Source: Aricia agestis
Taxonomy: Eukaryota > Arthropoda > Insecta > Lepidoptera > Lycaenidae
Direction of reading: 5' to 3'
NCBI RefSeq assembly: GCF_905147365.1
Contig: NC_056415.1
Coordinates: 14,898,001 to 14,962,000, forward strand
Length of the DNA stretch: 64,000 nt
Shown here piece after piece: positions 63,601 through 64,000 of this stretch. Under the pieces are notes generated by a model. It searched no databases. It saw only the letters and a program-made list of their open reading frames with translations, and had not been told where the DNA came from. The position numbers and the translations under genes were made by a program. Position 1 is the stretch's first letter, and each line of letters opens with the position of its first letter.

Positions 63601-64000
63601 GTAAGATGAAATTGATTACCACTAAACATATTTCATTTTTGAAGCGAGTATTTCATTAGCCTTTTTGTTAAGAATTGTAATTAATTCGTTTGTTTCAAGC
63701 CCCCTTCAACAATAAACTATTCACAACTAGGCCCACTGACATATATTGGAGGATTGATCAAAATCATTAGCCAGCCCGCACAGACTATTCAATGTTGATT
63801 TACCTTTCTATTGGACCTTATGTCATCAGGACAAGGGTTATAGTACAGGTAAAATAACCCTGAATGGTCTGCAAGTACCTGCAATTAATAATTCAATCCG
63901 GGCGCTACACGAAATGGGCGGGAGAGCACCTGATTGATAGATTGATCGAGTGTAGTGGGGTAATACACTAGTGTAACAAAGGATCTGTTTTATTAGCTTT
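63601..64000. other. Intergenic, nothing recognised
   Basis: No gene or repeat recognised up to the window edge. Confidence 0.3.

Overview
This window looks like nuclear DNA from a butterfly or moth (Lepidoptera). It is AT-rich, with small exons split by long introns. It is dominated by interspersed repeats of types common in lepidopteran genomes: a roughly 300-bp SINE-like repeat, a tRNA-headed SINE, short elements whose ends read ATTATAAATGCGAAAG, many foldback MITEs, LINEs and a Ty3/gypsy element. It also carries an insect-type gustatory receptor. No bacterial-style operon, CRISPR array or viral genome is present. The species cannot be named from the sequence alone.

Host genes are few. 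(1) The last exon of a sugar-transporter-like MFS protein is at 6736-6957 (minus). (2) A complete four-exon dual-specificity phosphatase of the DUSP14/18/21 type can be assembled by hand on the plus strand (exons 11124-11227, 13892-14120, 15553-15689, 16577-16766). It gives an uninterrupted 219-residue reading frame with the HCxxGxxRS active site. (3) A complete, intronless 402-residue gustatory receptor is at 20659-21867 (minus). Two or three further open segments with splice-like borders (7837-8088, 42281-42392, and segments near 25.3-26.0 kb) could be exons but are not recognised.

Mobile DNA accounts for most of the rest. From 1 to 4522 (minus) there is a Ty3/gypsy element with one open gag-pol frame that runs off the left edge, preceded by a 248-bp LTR. 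From about 56.8 to 62.1 kb there is a two-ORF LINE with both ORFs open, and a 5'-truncated relative of its 3' end lies 59 bp beyond the gustatory receptor stop codon in the same orientation. At 44.8-47.1 kb a tRNA-headed SINE is split by about 2 kb of LINE-derived DNA holding an FP-C-like ORF1 tail, half a reverse transcriptase and four tandem 150-bp repeats. Nine copies of one SINE-like repeat, seven copies or pieces of the tRNA-headed SINE, TTAA-bounded and hAT-type non-autonomous elements, and over a dozen foldback elements fill introns and intergenic DNA.

The genes do not form a shared pathway; the window is a sparse, repeat-filled chromosomal segment. The points most worth checking are the LINE ORF1 with a divergent SGNH-hydrolase-like tail, the possible use of a LINE-derived poly(A) signal by the receptor gene, the nested TTAA-bounded elements at 4.7-5.7 kb, the two hAT-type elements with readable 8-bp target duplications, and two adjacent perfect palindromes at 37.25-37.36 kb.
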